From Pseudonocardia sp. 73-21 (GTDB taxonomy: Bacteria; Actinomycetota; Actinomycetes; Mycobacteriales; Pseudonocardiaceae): a stretch of DNA of 64,000 nucleotides. How positions within the stretch are numbered: position 1 is the stretch's first letter; every line of letters begins with the position of its first letter. The stretch is from NCBI RefSeq assembly GCF_001899645.1, contig NZ_MKVV01000040.1, positions 1,901-65,900 on the forward strand. The letters run 5' to 3'. This document shows, piece after piece, positions 60,740-64,000 of this stretch. The translations under genes were made by a program, and so were the position numbers. Under the pieces are notes generated by a model. That model searched no databases and had not been told where the DNA came from. It was given only the letters and a program-made list of their open reading frames with translations.

Positions 60740-61134
60740 CCGCGATGAGCGCGCTGACCGCCACCATCGTGCTCCCGCCGGTGGCCCGCAGCGTTCCCGC
60801 CGCCCGCAGGCTGTTGGGCGAGCTGCTCACCGCCTGGGCGGCAGAGCGCTTTCAGGGCGAGGCCACCCTGCTGCTGAGCGAGCTCGTCACCAACGTCATC
60901 CGACACGTCGAGGGGCCCGCCAACCTGACCCTCCGGATCGACCTGGCCGGCCCCGACCTGCGCGTGTGCGTCGCCGACAGCTCGCGCAGCCGACCGACGC
61001 CCACCGCCGGTGCCGGCAGCGGCGGAGGATACGGACTGTCGCTGGTCAGCGCGCTCGCCCGCAGGTGGGGCACGGAGGACCATCCCGACGGCAAACAGGT
61101 CTGGTTCGAGCTCGGCGCCGTCGGCGGTCCCTGA
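60736..61134 (+). CDS. Anti-sigma factor / serine kinase (HATPase_c_2, RsbW-type)
   Basis: A 132-aa GHKL ATPase: SVPAARRLLGELLTAWAAER, N-box LLSELVTNVIRHVEGPANLT, then DLRVCVADSSRSRPTPTAGA and GGYGLSLVSALARRWGTEDH as the ATP lid. It is the expected kinase and partner of the adjacent STAS protein. The cognate sigma factor is not in this window. Confidence 0.92.
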   Translation: MTAMSALTATIVLPPVARSVPAARRLLGELLTAWAAERFQGEATLLLSELVTNVIRHVEGPANLTLRIDLAGPDLRVCVADSSRSRPTPTAGAGSGGGYGLSLVSALARRWGTEDHPDGKQVWFELGAVGGP

Positions 61135-61230
61135 GGCGCTGTGCTCGATCAGCACGTCGGCCCGCGCCGGTACCTGGTTCCCGGCGAGGGGTTTGGCCGG
61201 CCGCTCCCGGGGAACTACATCCTTGTGGGC

Positions 61231-64000
61231 ATGCGAACCTGGATCGACCATTGGCCCGTTGTCCGGCAGTTGACCGGCGACGACCCGCTCGGCCGCGGCA
61301 CCTCAGCGCGCCACGACGGGGGATCGGTGGACAAGCGGGCCCGCACGCTCGACGCCGACACCGTCACGAAGTCGATCTGCCCGTTCTGCGCCGTGGGGTG
61401 CGGACAGCAGATCTTCTCGAGGGACGGGAAGGTCACCCACGTCGAGGGCGACCCGGACTCGCCGATCAGCCGCGGCAAGCTCTGCCCCAAGGGCTCCTCG
61501 ACGCTGTCGCTGCTCACCGCGCCCACCCGGCAGACGCAGGTCCGCTACCGGCGTCCGCACGGCACCGAGTGGGAGGACCTCGACCTCGACACGGCCGTCG
61601 ACATGATCGTCGATCGCGTGCTGGCCACCCGCGAGAGCACCTGGCAGGACGTCGACGACCAGGGCCGGCACCTGCGCCGCACGATGGGGATAGCGAGCCT
61701 CGGAGGGGCGACCCTCGACAACGAGGAGAACTACCTCATGAAGAAGCTCTACACCGCGATGGGTGCGGTGCAGATCGAGAACCAGGCCCGTATTTGACAC
61801 AGCTCCACCGTTCCCGGTCTGGGAACCTCGTTCGGTCGCGGCGGCGCCACCAACTACCAGCAGGATCTGGTCAACTCCGACTGCATCGTCATCCAGGGCT
61901 CCAACATGGCCGAGGCGCACCCGGTCGGCTTCCAGTGGGTGATGGAGGCCAAGAAGCGCGGCGCCACGGTGATCCACGTCGACCCGCGGTTCACGCGCAC
62001 GTCCGCGGTGGCCGACCTGCACGTCCCGATCCGGGCCGGCACGGACATCGCGTTCCTCGGCGGGCTGATCCACCACGTGCTGGAGACGGGCACGTACTTC
62101 GAGGACTACGTGCGCGCCTACACCAACGCGCCGATGATCCTGCGCGAGGACTTCCGCGACACCGAGGACCTCGACGGGCTGTTCTCCGGTTTCGATCCCG
62201 CGACCGCCACCTACGACGTCACGTCGTGGGAGTACGCCGACGACGCCGTCGAGCCGGCCGTCGGCCCGCGCGACGACAGGCCGGTGGCCGAGCACGAGCG
62301 CGGCCAGATCGCCGGCTCCGGCGGGGCGCCGATGAGCAAGGAACCCCGGCGTGACGACACGCTGCAGCATCCGCGGTGTGTCTTCCAGGTGCTCCGGCGG
62401 CACTTCTCCCGCTACACCCCGGAGATGGTGCACGAGGTCTGCGGGATCGACCCGGAGACGTTCGCGCAGGTCGCCGACGCGCTGACGCGCAACTCGGGCC
62501 GCGAGCGCACCAGCGCGTTCGCCTACGCGGTCGGCTGGACCCACCACACCGTCGGCGTGCAGTACATCCGGGCGGCGTCGATCCTGCAGATGCTGCTGGG
62601 CAACATCGGGCGCCCGGGCGGCGGCATCCTGGCGCTGCGCGGGCACGCCAGCATCCAGGGCTCCACCGACATCCCGACGCTGTTCGACATGCTGCCCGGC
62701 TACATCCCGATGCCGCATGCCCACCGCGAGCAGGACCTGGACACCTTCATCGCCGCCAACACCGGCAACAAGGGCTTCTGGGGCAACATGGACACCTACG
62801 TCGTCAGCCTGCTGAAGTCCTGGTTCGGCGACGCGGCCACGCCGGAGAACGACTTCTGCTTCGACCTGCTGCCCCGGCTGACCGGCGACCACTCCAGCTT
62901 CCGGACGGTGATGGCGCAGGCCCGCGGCGAGGTGCCCGGCTACTTCGTCATCGGCGAGAACCCGGCCACCGGTACCGCGAACGCCCGCCAGCAGCGCCAG
63001 GGCCTCGCGACGCTGGAGTGGCTCATCGTCCGCGACCTGAACATGATCGAGACGGCGACGTTCTGGAAGGACGGGCCGGAGATCGAGACCGGCGAGATGC
63101 GCACCGAGGACATCGGCACCGAGGTGTTCTTCCTGCCCGCCGCCGCCCACAGCGAGAAGGACGGCACCTTCACCAACACCCAGCGGCTGCTGCAGTGGCA
63201 CCACAAGGCCGTGGAGCCACCGGGCGACTGCCGCAGCGACCTGTGGTTCTACTACGAGATCGGGAAGCGGATCAAGGCGCGGCTGGCCGGCTCGACCGAC
63301 CCGAAGGACCGGGCGCTGCAGGCCCTGACCTGGGACTACCCCGTCGACGACACGGGCGAACCGAGTGCCGACGCCGTGCTGCGCGAGATCAACGGCACCG
63401 GCCCCGACGACGCGACGCTCGGGGGCTACACCGAGCTGAAGGCCGACGGCTCCACGCGGTGCGGCTGCTGGATCTACTCCGGCGTCTACGCCGACGAGAC
63501 CAACCAGTCCCAGCGGCGCAAGCCGGGCCGGGACCAGGACCTCGCCGCCCACGAGTGGGGCTGGGCGTGGCCCGCGAACCGCCGCGTGCTCTACAACCGC
63601 GCCTCCGCCGATCCCGACGGGAAGCCGTGGAGCGAGCGCAAGAAGCTCGTCTGGTGGGACGCGGTCGGGAAGACGTGGACCGGCGGCGACGTCCCCGACT
63701 TCCCGGCCACCACCGCCCCGGACTACCGGCCGCCCGAGGGGGCGCGGGCCGCCGAGGCCATCGGCGGCGACGAGCCGTTCGTCATGCAGGCCGACGGCCG
63801 GGCCTGGCTGCACGCCCCCGCCGGACTGCTGGACGGGCCGATGCCGGCGCACTACGAGCCGCAGGAGTCGCCGGTGCCCAACGCGCTGCACCCCCGGCAA
63901 CGCGCCAACCCGGCCCGCCAGGAGTTCGATCGCCCGGACAACCGCTACCACCCGGCTCCCGGCATGCCCGGCGCGGACGTCTTCCCGTTCGTGTTCACCA
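61231..64000 (+). CDS. Formate dehydrogenase alpha subunit, selenocysteine-containing (3' end outside window)
   Basis: Oxidises formate to CO2 at a molybdenum or tungsten bis-MGD centre. The start MRTWIDHWPVVRQL fits actinobacterial FDH; GTG 61225 is the alternative. Cys50, Cys53, Cys57 and Cys85 (ICPFCAVGC, GKLCPKGS) bind a [4Fe-4S] cluster. At codon 189, after ENQARI, a TGA stands where the family has Cys or selenocysteine. The frame continues with HSSTVPGLGTSFGRGGATN and stays open to the window end, with FDH sequence throughout (GNIGRPGGGILALRGHASIQ). A SECIS-like hairpin follows the TGA. A simple gene caller would report a 189-codon fragment. Beta and other subunits presumably lie to the right. 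Confidence 0.92.
61795..61797 (+). other. UGA codon proposed to encode selenocysteine
   Basis: In-frame TGA at the exact active-site position occupied by Cys or Sec in molybdenum formate dehydrogenases (context NQARI-U-HSSTVPGLGTS). All family features resume directly after it in the same frame. Confidence 0.88.
61810..61826 (+). promoter_or_regulatory. SECIS-like hairpin for selenocysteine insertion
   Basis: GTTCCC (61810-61815), loop GGTCT (61816-61820) and GGGAAC (61821-61826) make a perfect 6-bp stem. The loop sequence GGTCT and its distance of 18 nt from the TGA equal those of the E. coli fdhF SECIS, and T-T at positions 14-15 after the TGA is also shared. It would be bound by SelB. Confidence 0.85.

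Noticed and set aside
61795-61797. TGA read as the end of a short formate dehydrogenase fragment
   Set aside because: Family sequence continues in the same frame, the position is the known Cys/Sec site, and a SECIS-like hairpin is correctly spaced.
61303-63951. Open frame of 882 codons on the reverse strand
   Set aside because: It is antisense to the formate dehydrogenase gene. High GC keeps the complementary frame open; its composition (Gly/Arg/Val-rich, no motifs) is that of a shadow frame.

Overview
The window is very GC-rich DNA with strong G/C third-position bias, GTG starts and many 4-nt ATGA/GTGA gene overlaps. Together with the gene families present (DUF4235/DUF3618 proteins, a TetR-controlled paa cluster, several anti-sigma and SpoIIE-type regulators, MSMEG_05xx-type genes) this points to a filamentous or Pseudonocardia-like actinobacterium. 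No tRNA, rRNA, CRISPR array, phage core gene or intact insertion sequence is visible, but gene remnants are unusually common.

Left block (1-7.8 kb). A leftward operon encodes an NAD(P)H flavoprotein, an 89-aa unknown, a Sll0783/MSMEG_0572-like protein, an MSMEG_0567-like acetyltransferase, carbamate kinase, an FdrA/AllF-like protein and an MSMEG_0565-like glycosyltransferase cut by the window edge. A DUF1116 (AllG/YlbE-like) gene diverges from it. The block mixes parts of the Nit1C/nitrogen-starvation cluster with parts of the oxamate carbamoyltransferase-carbamate kinase system. 7.9-13.8 kb holds a deleted P450, CMD and VOC genes, a DUF4235-holin-DUF3618 membrane/stress operon, a DUF2231-Rieske protein, a HAD phosphatase and a DUF2945 protein.

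13.8-24.2 kb: a leftward sugar-uptake operon (ABC ATPase, permease, binding lipoprotein, Gfo/Idh/MocA dehydrogenase, TIM-barrel isomerase) with a divergent ROK repressor, followed by AI-2E-type permease, SMP-30 and YihY genes. 24.3-34.6 kb: phenylacetate catabolism, with paaK and paaZ leftward beside a broken thiolase gene, and an enoyl-CoA hydratase, a TetR regulator and paaABCDE rightward. Two near-identical operators mark the paa promoters. 35.3-43.8 kb: a leftward operon of thiamine-diphosphate lyase, CoA ligase, aldehyde dehydrogenase, gluconate-dehydrogenase-subunit-3-like protein and GMC oxidoreductase, under a divergent FCD-GntR regulator. It reads as a complete route from a branched 1,2-diol through a 2-hydroxyacid and 2-hydroxyacyl-CoA to a carbonyl compound plus formyl-CoA.

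44-53 kb is accessory: an unrecognised two-gene pair, a MarR regulator, an RsbW-like ATPase, small membrane proteins, and remnants of alcohol dehydrogenase, rhodanese, TPR, TupA-like ATP-grasp, alpha/beta-hydrolase and isomerase genes. 53.4-61.1 kb is a partner-switching signalling block: a 1,615-aa hybrid histidine kinase/response regulator/SpoIIE phosphatase/ATPase, a second GAF-PP2C phosphatase, a STAS antagonist and an anti-sigma ATPase. Several sites resembling actinobacterial general-stress (SigB/SigF-type) promoters lie in front of stress-type genes in the same window.

The right edge carries a formate dehydrogenase alpha subunit whose in-frame UGA is followed, at the same 18-nt spacing as in E. 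coli fdhF, by a GGTCT-loop hairpin. It is read here as a selenoprotein running off the window. Formate from the lyase operon would be a natural substrate.
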